Shown here one piece after another: positions 34,953-43,419 of a stretch of DNA of 64,000 bases. The position numbers were made by a program, and so were the translations under genes. The stretch's first letter is position 1, and each line of letters begins with the position of its first letter. The stretch is taken from NCBI RefSeq assembly GCF_900258035.1, contig NZ_OGTP01000004.1, positions 186,001 through 250,000 on the forward strand, read 5' to 3'. The notes beneath the pieces were generated by a model. The model worked only from the letters and a program-made list of their open reading frames with translations, did not search any database and was not told where the DNA came from. Origin of the DNA: Caballeronia novacaledonica (GTDB lineage: Bacteria > Pseudomonadota > Gammaproteobacteria > Burkholderiales > Burkholderiaceae).

Positions 34953-35288
34953 ATGAATATCAATGAAACCCGTGAAGGGGATGTGCTGGTGGTCGCCGTG
35001 GATGGACGTATCGACAGCACGACATCGAAGCAGCTCGAAGATGTTTTGCCGGAGCGCGTGCAGGCGAGCCCGCGCGTGCTGCTCGACATGAGCGAGGTGC
35101 AATACGTGAGTTCCGCCGGATTGCGGGTCTTGCTGAAGGCCGCGAAGGCGGCGCGCAGTACCGGGCACGATCTGGTTCTGACGGGGTTGCTGCCGCAGGT
35201 GCATGAGGTGTTTCAGGTGATCGGTTTCGATTCGCTGTTCCGCATTCTTCCCGATCGCGCGGCCGCGCTGGAGGCGCTGTCTGCCTGA
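34953..35288 (+). CDS. STAS-domain anti-sigma factor antagonist
   Basis: A 111-residue STAS protein of SpoIIAA/RsbV type. VDGRIDSTTSKQLEDVLPER and LLDMSEVQYVSSAGLRVLLK are the defining segments. One Ser of VSSAGLR (about residue 55) is the expected phosphorylation site. CGAGGAACACG precedes ATG 34953. It completes the phosphatase-kinase-antagonist set. A second STAS gene lies at 36690-37037 on the opposite strand. When dephosphorylated by the phosphatase it should trap the kinase and free the latter's target. Confidence 0.9.
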   Translation: MNINETREGDVLVVAVDGRIDSTTSKQLEDVLPERVQASPRVLLDMSEVQYVSSAGLRVLLKAAKAARSTGHDLVLTGLLPQVHEVFQVIGFDSLFRILPDRAAALEALSA

Positions 35289-35308
35289 CCGGTTTTAGCT
35301 GCGAACGA

Positions 35309-35341
35309 AAAAAAGGCCGCCTCGATGATGAGCCGGCCTTG
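35309..35341 (-). terminator. Intrinsic terminator after leftward hcp copy 1
   Basis: Read leftward, AAGGCCG and CGGCCTT form a stem around a 14-base loop and are followed by a run of seven T. It starts 35 bases after the hcp stop codon. It lies close to the end of the rightward STAS gene but lacks a T-run in that direction. Confidence 0.75.
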
Positions 35342-35375
35342 CTTCGTGCGACTTGCCGTGTGACGTCTCGTCCAA

Positions 35376-35864
35376 TCAGGCTTTTGGGGCAAGCCACGAG
35401 TCTTCGGCCTCGATGCCGTCCGGATCGAAGGTCCACGTGATCTTCTCGTACGTGAACGAGAGATCTTCCATGTGACCCATCTGCTTATTTTCCGGCGACA
35501 GGCAGTTCGGCGTCCACGACTTCATGTTCGTCAGGATCGCGTTCGACAGCTTCACGGTGTAGTACTTCTCTTCCGTGCCCTTCGGCGAGATGCGATAGAA
35601 CTCGAGCGTCACGTCCTTCATCTGCTCGCCGGAGGTCAGCGCCTGGAACAGCTTGGGCGAGGATTTGTCGATTTCCTTGGTGAGCGTCATCGGCAGGTGC
35701 ACGCGCTTGCCGGTGGGCAGGCCCGTTTGCGGGCTCTTCGGGATTTCGATGGTGTGATCGACGGCTTGCACGAGGATCTTTCCTTCGTGACCCTGAACCT
35801 TGGTCGAGCCTTCGATCTTGCCCTGGTTTTGACCTTCGAGGGTGAGGTAGCACGGCATCGGCAT
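35376..35864 (-). CDS. hcp: T6SS tube protein Hcp, copy 1
   Basis: A 162-residue Hcp (TssD). ATG 35862-35864 (MPMPCYLTLEG) has GGAGAAG upstream; a longer frame starting at 35897 is rejected. Family features are IEGSTKVQGHEGKILVQAVD, the HTIEIPKS strand and LTSGEQMKDVTLEFYR with C-terminal SFTYEKITW. Hcp stacks as hexamers into the tube that is fired and secreted. It is almost identical to copy 3 (39757-40245), with changes such as KDV/KNV, DLS/DIS and a last residue Ala/Ser. A two-box regulatory element lies 72-118 bases upstream. Confidence 0.95.
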   Translation of the reverse strand: MPMPCYLTLEGQNQGKIEGSTKVQGHEGKILVQAVDHTIEIPKSPQTGLPTGKRVHLPMTLTKEIDKSSPKLFQALTSGEQMKDVTLEFYRISPKGTEEKYYTVKLSNAILTNMKSWTPNCLSPENKQMGHMEDLSFTYEKITWTFDPDGIEAEDSWLAPKA

Positions 35865-35935
35865 GATTTCTTCTCCAGTGGGTGGTTGTTTGTGCACCGT
35901 TCGTTCTGTGCATGGGATGAATTCTGCGCGTGAGC

Positions 35936-35982
35936 GGTTACGGCGAAGTTTCAGGAAAGCAAGTTCACGTTACGGATGAAAC
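35936..35982 (-). promoter_or_regulatory. Two-box element upstream of hcp copy 1
   Basis: Read leftward, box 1 is GTTTCATCCGTAAC (35982 to 35969) and box 2 is CCTGAAAC-N6-GTAACC (35955 to 35936). The two GTAAC cores are 32 bases apart, about three helical turns. The same arrangement precedes the other two hcp genes. Confidence 0.6.
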
Positions 35983-36015
35983 ATTCGGCCGGCGCCGCGT
36001 AAGTCACTTCGCGAG

Positions 36016-36067
36016 CCGGAAATGAAAAAGGCCGCCTCGATAACGAGGCGGCCTTTTTCATTTCCGG
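36016..36067. terminator. Bidirectional terminator with 24-bp perfect stem
   Basis: CCGGAAATGAAAAAGGCCGC... pairs over 24 bases with its downstream complement around an ATAA loop (36040-36043). T-rich segments lie in both directions. It ends 17 bases after hcp copy 2 and separates it from the promoter of hcp copy 1. The stem is unusually long for an intrinsic terminator. Confidence 0.85.
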
Positions 36068-36084
36068 CGATGGGTCGAGCCGGT

Positions 36085-36573
36085 TCAGGCCTTCGGCGCG
36101 AGCCAGGAGTCTTCGGCTTCGATGCCGTCCGGCTCATACGTCCAGGTGATCTTCTCATAGGTGAACGAGAGATCTTCCATGTGCCCGAGCTGACGGTTAT
36201 CCGGCGACAGGCAGTTGGGCGTCCACGACTTCATGCTCGTCAGGATCGCGTTCGACAGTTTCACGGTGTAGTACTTCTCTTCCGTGCCCTTGGGCGAAAT
36301 GCGGTAGAACTCGAGCGTCACGTTCTTCATCTGCTCGCCGGAGGTGAGCGCCTGGAACAGCTTGGGCGAGGACTTGTCGATTTCCTTGGTCAGCTGCATC
36401 GCGCCATGCACGCGCTTGCCGGTGGGCAGGCCCGTTTGCGGGCTCTTCGGGATTTCGATGGTGTGATCGACGGCCTGCACGAGGATCTTTCCTTCGTGAC
36501 CTCGAACCTTGTTCGAGCCTTCGATCGTGCCTTGATTTTGACCTTCGAGGGTGAGGTAGCAGGGCATCGGCAT
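36085..36573 (-). CDS. hcp: T6SS tube protein Hcp, copy 2
   Basis: A 162-residue Hcp starting at ATG 36571-36573, with CTGGAGAAAAATC upstream. It is similar to copies 1 and 3 but more divergent: IEGSNKVRGHEGK, GKRVHGAMQLTKE and SPDNRQLGHMEDL. The loop change (HLPM to HGAM) falls in the extended region that lines or contacts neighbouring rings, so specificity for partners may differ. Copies 1 and 2 are tandem and include similar upstream DNA, pointing to duplication of gene plus promoter. Confidence 0.95.
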   Translation of the reverse strand: MPMPCYLTLEGQNQGTIEGSNKVRGHEGKILVQAVDHTIEIPKSPQTGLPTGKRVHGAMQLTKEIDKSSPKLFQALTSGEQMKNVTLEFYRISPKGTEEKYYTVKLSNAILTSMKSWTPNCLSPDNRQLGHMEDLSFTYEKITWTYEPDGIEAEDSWLAPKA

Positions 36574-36636
36574 GATTTTTCTCCAGTTGTCTTGCACAGT
36601 TCGTTCTGTGCATGGGATGAATTCTGGGCGCGCGCG

Positions 36637-36682
36637 GTTACGGCCGCGTTTCAGGAAAACGAGCTCAGGTTACGGATGAAAC
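36637..36682 (-). promoter_or_regulatory. Two-box element upstream of hcp copy 2
   Basis: Leftward GTTTCATCCGTAAC (36682 to 36669) and CCTGAAAC-N6-GTAACC (36656 to 36637), cores 31 bases apart. It lies between this hcp and the upstream STAS gene, 64 bases before the start codon, allowing hcp to be driven apart from the STAS gene. Confidence 0.6.
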
Positions 36683-36689
36683 ATGAGAA

Positions 36690-37037
36690 TTACGCCACTT
36701 CGTCGAAGCGTTCGAGCGCGGATGCCCGCGTATCGGTGACGTTGAGAATGTTGAGAAATCCGCTGATCTCGAAGACTTCGCGTATCTGGTCGTGCATGCC
36801 GCACAGCACGAGCCGTCCGGCGGATTGCTTGAGACGCTTCGCAGCGATCAGCACGACGCGCAATCCCGCACTGGAGATATAGCCGAGGCCGCTCAGATCG
36901 AACAGCAACTGGTTGATGCCCTGATCGAGGCGGCGCTGGATTTCCGCTTCGACTTGCGCCGAGTTCGTGCTGTTCAGCGCGCCTTCGAGGCTCACGATGA
37001 GCACGTCGCCCTGCACTTCATACTGATTTGCCACCAT
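36690..37037 (-). CDS. Second STAS-domain anti-sigma factor antagonist
   Basis: A 115-residue STAS protein: GDVLIVSLEGALNSTNSAQV then LLFDLSGLGYISSAGLRVVL, with Ser in ISSAGLR as likely phosphosite (about residue 57). ATG 37035-37037 follows GAGAGACC. It is a diverged paralog of the STAS protein at 34953-35288 and is transcribed in the same direction as the hcp pair. It may be a second input to the kinase encoded at 34494-34922, because no other kinase gene is nearby. Confidence 0.88.
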   Translation of the reverse strand: MVANQYEVQGDVLIVSLEGALNSTNSAQVEAEIQRRLDQGINQLLFDLSGLGYISSAGLRVVLIAAKRLKQSAGRLVLCGMHDQIREVFEISGFLNILNVTDTRASALERFDEVA

Positions 37038-37535
37038 GGTCTCTCACGCAAGGGCGATATAGCCGTCGGCCTGAATGCCAGGCACCTTGACCGAATGTCC
37101 GGCAAGCCGGACCGCCCGGCCAGCTTCCAAGCGTTAACGGCAGAAACAAAAATTCCTTAAGGATCAAGGCACCACGCGGTCGTCGAAGGCCTGTCCTCAA
37201 AACGCCTTCAAGAATCCCGAAACGCGGTCGTTAATGCCCTGAGCGACAGGGAAGTCAGCGTATCACGGGGGTCTTGTGCCGAAGGCGCGAATAGAACCCC
37301 TAACCCGGTTCTCTTTGCGGCAATGACCGGTGGTGCGTCATGAGATCGTTCCGTGTCGCCAGCAGCACGTGATGACGCAAATGTGACGGTTCTCGCGAAC
37401 GATCGTGCCGGAGAACCGGATAACCCGCTGACAGATTCCCTGGCGAATGACATTCCTGCGCGGCCGTGCTGCGATGCTGATCAAAGCGGCCTGATTTTTT
37501 TATCAACACTTTAGGTATTGGGTTAGGGGGTAGGC
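37038..37535. other. Divergent intergenic region before tssB
   Basis: About 500 bases between the leftward STAS gene and tssB; no gene is supported. It must hold both promoters. The AT-rich stretch 37491-37530 (TTTTTTTATCAACACTTTAG) lies just before the AGGGGG ribosome binding site of tssB and is the likeliest promoter area. Neither the GTTWC element nor the dyad block occurs here. Confidence 0.5.
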
Positions 37536-38030
37536 ATGGCATCTGACGGTTCAGTGGCTCCGAAGGAGCGGGTCAATATTGTGTATCGTCCGGCCACCGG
37601 AGATGCCAAGGCGGAAGTCGAGTTGCCGCTGAAATTGCTGGTACTCGGCGACTTCACCCTGCGCGACGACGAAACGCCGATCGAGGAAATGAAGCCGGTC
37701 AACGTCGACAAGGACAACTTCAACGAAGTGCTCAAGGGCCAGAAGCTCTCGCTCGATCTCGCGGTGCCGAACCGCCTCGAAGCGAATGCCGATCCGGAAG
37801 CACAGCTCGCAATGAACCTGAAGTTCGAGTCGATCGACGATTTCTCGCCGGACGCGATCGTCGAGAAAGTGCCCGAGCTGCGTCAGATGATCGCCCTGCG
37901 CGATGCACTGAAGGCACTGAAGGGACCGCTCGGCAACATTCCTGATTTCCGCAAGCGGGTTCAGGAACTGATTGAAGACGAAGGCGTGCGCGCGCGTCTG
38001 ATGAGCGAACTCGGCATCGAGGAAAAGTGA
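37536..38030 (+). CDS. tssB: T6SS sheath small subunit TssB (VipA)
   Basis: A 164-residue sheath protein. GSVAPKERVNIVYRPATGDA, the LPLKLLVLGDFTLRDD motif and the C-terminal PELRQMIALRDALKALKGPLG with NIPDFRKRVQELIED are standard for TssB. AGGGGG precedes ATG 37536. It is the first gene of the operon tssB-tssC-hcp-tssE-tssF-tssG-tssH and is one base from tssC. It interlocks with TssC to make the contractile sheath around the Hcp tube. Confidence 0.97.
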   Translation: MASDGSVAPKERVNIVYRPATGDAKAEVELPLKLLVLGDFTLRDDETPIEEMKPVNVDKDNFNEVLKGQKLSLDLAVPNRLEANADPEAQLAMNLKFESIDDFSPDAIVEKVPELRQMIALRDALKALKGPLGNIPDFRKRVQELIEDEGVRARLMSELGIEEK

Positions 38031-38031
38031 C

Positions 38032-39519
38032 ATGAGCGACATGGAAAAAGAACAGGCAGCCACTGCCGCCCCGGAAGCGGATGCGAGCGTTTCGCTGCTC
38101 GACCAGCTGATCGAGTCGGCACGCATCAAACCGGGCGACGAAGCCTATTCGATCACCCGTCAGGGCATTCAGGCCTTCATCGGTCAGCTGCTCGAACCGC
38201 AGAACGCCGTCGAGCGCATCACGCAGGCAACGGTCGACAGCATGATCGCCGACCTCGACCAGAAGCTGTGCGCACAGGTCGACGCGATCTTGCATCACGA
38301 CGATTTCCAGAAGATGGAATCGGCATGGCGCTCGCTCAAGTTCCTCGTGGACCGCACCAATTTTCGCGAGAACGTCAAGATTCAACTGCTGAGCGTGAGC
38401 AAGGGCAAGCTTCTCGAGGACTTCGAGGACGCCGCCGACATCACCAACGCAGGTCTCTACAAGAACCTCTACACGGCCGAATACGGCCAGTTCGGCGGCC
38501 AGCCGTTCGGCGCCATCGTGGCGAACTACGAGTTCGGCCCGGGCACGCAGGACGTGAAGCTGCTGCAGAACGTGGCGAGCGTGTCGGCCATGAGCCATGC
38601 GCCGTTCATCGCCGCGGCAGGTCCGCATTTCTTCGGCGTCGACAGCTATGACCAGTTGCCGAACCTGAAAGATCTTTCGTCGATCTTCGAAGGTCCGCAG
38701 TTCGTCAAGTGGAATGCGTTCCGCGAATCGGAAGATGCGCGTTACGTCGGCCTCACGCTGCCGCACTTCCTGCTTCGCGTGCCTTACGGCGCGGATACGG
38801 TGCCGGCCAAGAAGTTCAACTACAAGGAAGACGTCTCGGGCGGCAACAGCCAGTTCCTGTGGGGCAACGCAGCGTTCGCGTTCGCTTCGCGCCTGACCTC
38901 CAGCTTCGCCGATTACCGCTGGTGCGCCAACGTGATCGGACCGCAGGGCGGTGGCACGGTCGGCGATCTGCCGGTGTACACGTACGAGTCGATGGGCGAG
39001 CTGCAGAACAAGATCCCGACGGAAGTGCTCATCTCCGAGCGCCGCGAGTTCGAACTTGCCGAGCAGGGCTTCATCGCGCTGACGATGCGCAAGAACAGCG
39101 ACAACGCCGCGTTCTTCTCGGCGAACTCGGCGCAGAAGCCGAAGTTCTTCGGCAACACCAAGGAAGGCAAGGACGCCGAGCTGAACTACAAGCTCAGCAC
39201 GCAACTGCCGTACATGTTCGTGGTGAGCCGTCTCGCGCACTACATCAAGGTGATCCAGCGCGAGAACATCGGTACGTGGAAAGAGCGCGTCGATCTCGAA
39301 AGCGAACTCAACACGTGGATCCGCCAGTACGTCGCGGACATGGACAACCCCGCCGAAGGCGTGCGCAGCCGTCGTCCGCTGCGTCAGGCGGAGATCATCG
39401 TGGCCGATGTCGAAGGCGATCCGGGCTGGTATCGCGTGGATCTGAAGGTGCGTCCGCACTTCAAGTACATGGGCGCGTCGTTCACGCTGTCCCTGGTTGG
39501 CAAGCTGGAAAAGAAATAA
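38032..39519 (+). CDS. tssC: T6SS sheath large subunit TssC (VipB)
   Basis: A 495-residue sheath protein. Conserved landmarks are MESAWRSLKFLVDRTNFREN, LYKNLYTAEYGQFGGQPFGA, the FIAAAGPHFFGVDSYDQLPN region and the C-terminal DVEGDPGWYRVDLKVRPHFK. Length is normal and the frame is intact. It starts one base after the tssB stop and is translated with it. A 237-base gap with the two-box element separates it from hcp copy 3. Confidence 0.98.
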   Translation: MSDMEKEQAATAAPEADASVSLLDQLIESARIKPGDEAYSITRQGIQAFIGQLLEPQNAVERITQATVDSMIADLDQKLCAQVDAILHHDDFQKMESAWRSLKFLVDRTNFRENVKIQLLSVSKGKLLEDFEDAADITNAGLYKNLYTAEYGQFGGQPFGAIVANYEFGPGTQDVKLLQNVASVSAMSHAPFIAAAGPHFFGVDSYDQLPNLKDLSSIFEGPQFVKWNAFRESEDARYVGLTLPHFLLRVPYGADTVPAKKFNYKEDVSGGNSQFLWGNAAFAFASRLTSSFADYRWCANVIGPQGGGTVGDLPVYTYESMGELQNKIPTEVLISERREFELAEQGFIALTMRKNSDNAAFFSANSAQKPKFFGNTKEGKDAELNYKLSTQLPYMFVVSRLAHYIKVIQRENIGTWKERVDLESELNTWIRQYVADMDNPAEGVRSRRPLRQAEIIVADVEGDPGWYRVDLKVRPHFKYMGASFTLSLVGKLEKK

Positions 39520-39546
39520 GCACCGAGTTGTCGTGTCGCGGGCCGT

Positions 39547-39592
39547 GTTTCATCTGTAACGCAGCGCGGAAGAACTGAAACCGGGCGGTAAC
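39547..39592 (+). promoter_or_regulatory. Two-box element upstream of hcp copy 3
   Basis: GTTTCATCTGTAAC (39547-39560) and CTGAAAC-N6-GTAAC (39575-39592 with its flank), cores 32 bases apart. It sits 165 bases before hcp inside the tss operon, so hcp and downstream genes may have an internal promoter or control point. Confidence 0.6.
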
Positions 39593-39756
39593 GGGCCTTC
39601 TGCAATATGTGAAACATGCGCAGCGCACACAAGAGCTGAGCGAGAAAGAAGCCGGGGCCGCAAGGCGCCGGCGACAAACCGGAAACGGCGCTTCTTCCAG
39701 AGTGATCGCGCCGCTTCCACATCCAAAACAGAGTGCTACCCAACAGGGGAAATATC

Positions 39757-40245
39757 ATGCCGATGCCGTGCTACCTCACTCTCGAAGGCCAGAACCAGGG
39801 CAAGATCGAAGGCTCGACCAAGGTTCAGGGTCACGAAGGAAAGATTCTCGTCCAGGCTGTCGATCACACCATCGAAATTCCGAAGAGCCCGCAAACGGGT
39901 CTGCCCACCGGCAAGCGCGTGCATCTGCCGATGACGCTGACCAAGGAAATCGACAAGTCGTCGCCGAAGCTGTTCCAGGCGCTGACCTCGGGCGAGCAGA
40001 TGAAGAACGTCACGCTCGAGTTCTATCGCATCTCGCCGAAGGGCACGGAAGAGAAGTACTACACCGTGAAGCTGTCGAACGCGATCCTGACGAACATGAA
40101 GTCGTGGACGCCGAACTGCCTGTCGCCGGAAAACAAGCAGATGGGTCACATGGAAGATATCTCGTTCACGTACGAGAAGATCACGTGGACCTTCGATCCG
40201 GACGGCATCGAAGCCGAAGATTCGTGGCTCGCGCCGAAGTCCTGA
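39757..40245 (+). CDS. hcp: T6SS tube protein Hcp, copy 3 (core operon)
   Basis: A 162-residue Hcp starting at ATG 39757 (MPMPCYLTLEG) with AGGGGAAA upstream. It differs from copy 1 at only a few residues, for example EQMKNVTLEF and HMEDISFTYE. Placement between tssC and tssE is the usual one for the structural Hcp of the apparatus. The leftward copies probably arose from it. Confidence 0.97.
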   Translation: MPMPCYLTLEGQNQGKIEGSTKVQGHEGKILVQAVDHTIEIPKSPQTGLPTGKRVHLPMTLTKEIDKSSPKLFQALTSGEQMKNVTLEFYRISPKGTEEKYYTVKLSNAILTNMKSWTPNCLSPENKQMGHMEDISFTYEKITWTFDPDGIEAEDSWLAPKS

Positions 40246-40265
40246 TGCGCGTCTGAGCGGGAGCG

Positions 40266-40682
40266 ATGGTGAGAGAGCGCCGGCTGCTGGAGAGAATCGC
40301 GAGTTGGGGCGCGGGTGAAGCGCGCACCAACGAAACCCAGGTGGATGTGCTCGTCGATTCCGTGATGAGCCATCTGAGCCGGCTGCTCAACACGCGGCAG
40401 GGCAGCGTGCAGATCGACCCGCAATTCGGCGTGCCCGATTTCACGAACCTTGCCGGCACCACCGCGATGGGCTCCACGCGCGAGATCGAAGAAGAGATCC
40501 GCCGCATGGTCTTGCGCTACGAGCCGCGCATCAAGTCGCCGCGCGTCACGCTCAATCGCGAGGAAACCGACGTGCTGTCGATCCGCTTCGCGCTCGAAGG
40601 CACGCTCGAAGTGGACGACCGCGAGATTCCGCTGCGCATATCGACGACCGTGGGCGCGAATGGCCGCGTCAGCGTCGACTGA
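40266..40682 (+). CDS. tssE: T6SS baseplate protein TssE
   Basis: A 138-residue gp25-like baseplate wedge protein. ERRLLERIASWGAG, VMSHLSRLLNTRQGSVQIDP and FGVPDFTNLA are typical, as is REIEEEIRRMVLRYEPRIKS, which contains the EPR motif. GGGAGCG precedes ATG 40266. It lies 20 bases after hcp and starts sheath polymerisation with TssF and TssG. Confidence 0.95.
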   Translation: MVRERRLLERIASWGAGEARTNETQVDVLVDSVMSHLSRLLNTRQGSVQIDPQFGVPDFTNLAGTTAMGSTREIEEEIRRMVLRYEPRIKSPRVTLNREETDVLSIRFALEGTLEVDDREIPLRISTTVGANGRVSVD

Positions 40683-40708
40683 ATTCAAGCTGGCAACATC
40701 GCTCACGC

Positions 40709-42430
40709 ATGTTCAATCGATACTATCAGGATGAGCTGAACAAGCTGAAAGGCCTGGCCGCCGAGTTCGCCCATGCGAATCCGGCGATCGCGCCGATGCT
40801 ATCCGGCACGTCCGCCGACCCCGATGTCGAGCGTTTGCTCGAAGGCGTCGCGTTTCTCACGGGCCTCACGCGCCAGAAGCTCGACGACCAGTTCCCCGAG
40901 TTCGTTCAGGAACTCACGAATCTCCTTTTTCCGCATTATCTGCGGCCCGTGCCGGCTTCGACGCTGATCGGCTTTACCGCGAAAGGTCCGCGCACGCAGG
41001 CAGCGCGCGTGGCTGCGGGCACCGAGCTCGCATCGGTCCCGGTGGATGGCACGTCGTGCCGCTTTCGCACCGCGTGCGATCTCGACGTCGAACCGCTGCG
41101 CATCGCCGAAGTCAATCTGCTGAGTCACGCGGGCGCGGCGCCCGTGCTGATGATCGACTTCGAAATGGACGGCGGCGCGAGCATCGCGCAATGGAACGGC
41201 GATTCCATTCGCCTGTTCCTCAACGGCGGCCATGTCGATGCTTCCAAGCTGCTGCTGCTGTTGATGAATCACGTCGCCGACGTGCGCATCGCGAGCGGCG
41301 GCGAACGTGTTTCGCTCGGCGCGAAGAGCCTGCGCACGAGCGGCTTCGACGACGGCTTGCTGACTTATCCGGGCCACGCGTCGAGCGGCTATCGCACGAT
41401 TCAGGAATTCTTCGCGCAGCCCGAGAAGTTTCTCTTCATCGACATCACGGGGCTGAAGCGCTGGACCGCGAACGCGAAAGGCACGAGCTTCAGCATCGTG
41501 ATGACGCTCGATGCGTTGCACGACTGGATGCCGGAAATCGGCGCCGACAGCTTCATGCTCAACGTGGTCCCGGCGATCAACGTGTTCTCGCACGTCGCGG
41601 ACCCGATCACGCACGATCATCGCGCGACGGAATATCGCGTGATTCCGGAAGGCCGCGACCGCCGTCACTATCAGGTCTATTCGGTCGATCAGGTGCTGGG
41701 TTATCAACAGGGCCGCGCGCAGGAGCGCGTGTATCAGCCCTTCAGCATGTTTCGCCACGACGGGCGCGGCGCGCAACTGAGCTATCGCACGACGCTGAAG
41801 AGCGCGAACGTCGAGCGCGGCAGCGATGTTTATCTGTCGCTCAACTATCCGCCGTCGGAGACGCCGCTGCCGGAGACGCTGTCGATCCGCGTCACCTGCA
41901 CGAACCGCGCGCTGCCGGAAGGCCTCAAACCGGGTGACATCAATGTGCCGACCAGCTCGTCGCCCGATCAGATGAGCTTCACCAATATCCGCGCGATCAC
42001 GCCCGCGCAGGACCCGCCCGCGGGCGAGGAACTGCTGTGGTGCCTGCTGTCGCACGTCTCGCTCAACCTGCTGTCGCTGGCGAGCGCGGAGCACCTGCGC
42101 AAGATGCTCGGGCTCTACGTGTTCAGCGGACGACAGGGGCAGGAGCAGTCGAACCGTCGCCGCATCGAGGGCATCGTCGATGTGACGGCCACGCGCGAGT
42201 CGCGTCTCGTGGGCCGCGGTGGCATGCAGCGCGGCCAGTTGATCCGCATCCGTTGCCGTGAGGACCATTACGCCGGAATCGGCGATCTGTATCTGTTCGG
42301 TTGCATGCTCGAGCGATTTCTCGGCGACTACGCCGGCATCAATTCCTATACACGCGTCGAGCTCGAAGACACGCTTTCAGGGAAAATTTTCAAATGGCCG
42401 CCGAGACTCGGACAACAACCGATGCTGTGA
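40709..42430 (+). CDS. tssF: T6SS baseplate protein TssF
   Basis: A 573-residue TssF (VasA/ImpG). It begins FNRYYQDELNKLKGLAAEFA and contains DPDVERLLEGVAFLTGLTRQ, LTNLLFPHYLRPVPASTLIG and LGLYVFSGRQGQEQSNRRRI, all family hallmarks. The gene overlaps tssG by 37 bases (42394-42430). TssF, TssG and TssE form the wedge of the baseplate, with TssK. Confidence 0.97.
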   Translation: MFNRYYQDELNKLKGLAAEFAHANPAIAPMLSGTSADPDVERLLEGVAFLTGLTRQKLDDQFPEFVQELTNLLFPHYLRPVPASTLIGFTAKGPRTQAARVAAGTELASVPVDGTSCRFRTACDLDVEPLRIAEVNLLSHAGAAPVLMIDFEMDGGASIAQWNGDSIRLFLNGGHVDASKLLLLLMNHVADVRIASGGERVSLGAKSLRTSGFDDGLLTYPGHASSGYRTIQEFFAQPEKFLFIDITGLKRWTANAKGTSFSIVMTLDALHDWMPEIGADSFMLNVVPAINVFSHVADPITHDHRATEYRVIPEGRDRRHYQVYSVDQVLGYQQGRAQERVYQPFSMFRHDGRGAQLSYRTTLKSANVERGSDVYLSLNYPPSETPLPETLSIRVTCTNRALPEGLKPGDINVPTSSSPDQMSFTNIRAITPAQDPPAGEELLWCLLSHVSLNLLSLASAEHLRKMLGLYVFSGRQGQEQSNRRRIEGIVDVTATRESRLVGRGGMQRGQLIRIRCREDHYAGIGDLYLFGCMLERFLGDYAGINSYTRVELEDTLSGKIFKWPPRLGQQPML

Positions 42431-43377
42431 AGGCGCTGCTTCTCACCAACGGTGAGAAGTACTCGTACTTTCAGGCGATCCGGCTGCTGCGGCTGTACGA
42501 CCGTCACACGGGTCTGAATCAGGAAAATCTGCGGGTGCGGCCGCGGCTCGGGCTCGGCTTTCCCGAGAACGACATCGACCGTATCGAGGCGACGCCCGAA
42601 GGCGGCTATCGCATCACGGCGAACTTCTTCGGCCTGTACGGCGTGGCCTCGCCGCTGCCGACGTATTACACCGAAGACCTCTTCGAAGAAGAGCGCGAAG
42701 GGCATCACGTCACGCGCGATTTCCTCGATATCGCGCATCACGCGCTGTATCCGCTGCTCTTCGACGCGTGGGCCAAGTATCGCGTCGAGCAGCGCATCGT
42801 CGAGGATCGCCACGAGGCGTCGCTCAATCAGCTGTATGCGTTCGTCGGCTTGCACGATCCGGATCTGCGCGTCGATCTGCTGCCGGGCAGCGCCGAACTG
42901 CTGCGTTACGCGGGCCTTTTCAACCAGCGGCCGCGTTCGGCGCTCGGCCTGAAAACCCTGCTCGCCGATGCCTTCGCGCCCGCCGCGGTGAAGGTGGTGT
43001 GCGGCGTGCTGCGCGCCGCGCCGATTCCCGCCGATCAGCGCTGGCAACTCGGCCGACAACAAAGCTGTCTGGGCGAAGACGCGTGGCTCGGCTCGGAAAT
43101 CGACGACTACGAAAGCGCGATCCGCATCGAATTCGCCGACGTGCCGCAAGCGCTTTTCCATCAGATGCTGCCGGGCGGAAGCGCGCATGCGCGGCTCTCC
43201 TTTTTCACGCGCTTTTATTTGACCGATCCGCTCGGCGTCGAAGTGGAACTGCAACTGCGCCACGACGACGCGGGCGCGGCGCGCACGGGACGCGGCGCGT
43301 GGTCGCGCCTCGGTTTCGATACGTGGCTCAACCCCGGCGAGGCGAAGCTGCCGACGCGGGTTCAATACTCTCTTTAA
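42394..43377 (+). CDS. tssG: T6SS baseplate protein TssG
   Basis: A 327-residue TssG (VasB/ImpH). ATG 42394 (MAAETRTTTDAVKALLL) is the start, with AGGGAAAA upstream, inside the 3' end of tssF. Landmarks are YFQAIRLLRLYDRH, RVRPRLGLGFPENDIDRIEA, FFGLYGVASPLPTYYTEDLF and FLDIAHHALYPLLFDAWAKY. Length and content are normal. Confidence 0.96.
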   Translation: MAAETRTTTDAVKALLLTNGEKYSYFQAIRLLRLYDRHTGLNQENLRVRPRLGLGFPENDIDRIEATPEGGYRITANFFGLYGVASPLPTYYTEDLFEEEREGHHVTRDFLDIAHHALYPLLFDAWAKYRVEQRIVEDRHEASLNQLYAFVGLHDPDLRVDLLPGSAELLRYAGLFNQRPRSALGLKTLLADAFAPAAVKVVCGVLRAAPIPADQRWQLGRQQSCLGEDAWLGSEIDDYESAIRIEFADVPQALFHQMLPGGSAHARLSFFTRFYLTDPLGVEVELQLRHDDAGAARTGRGAWSRLGFDTWLNPGEAKLPTRVQYSL

Positions 43378-43419
43378 CCATTTGCTGGCCGTTGCTGGAA
43401 GACTAAGAGGAAAACAAAC

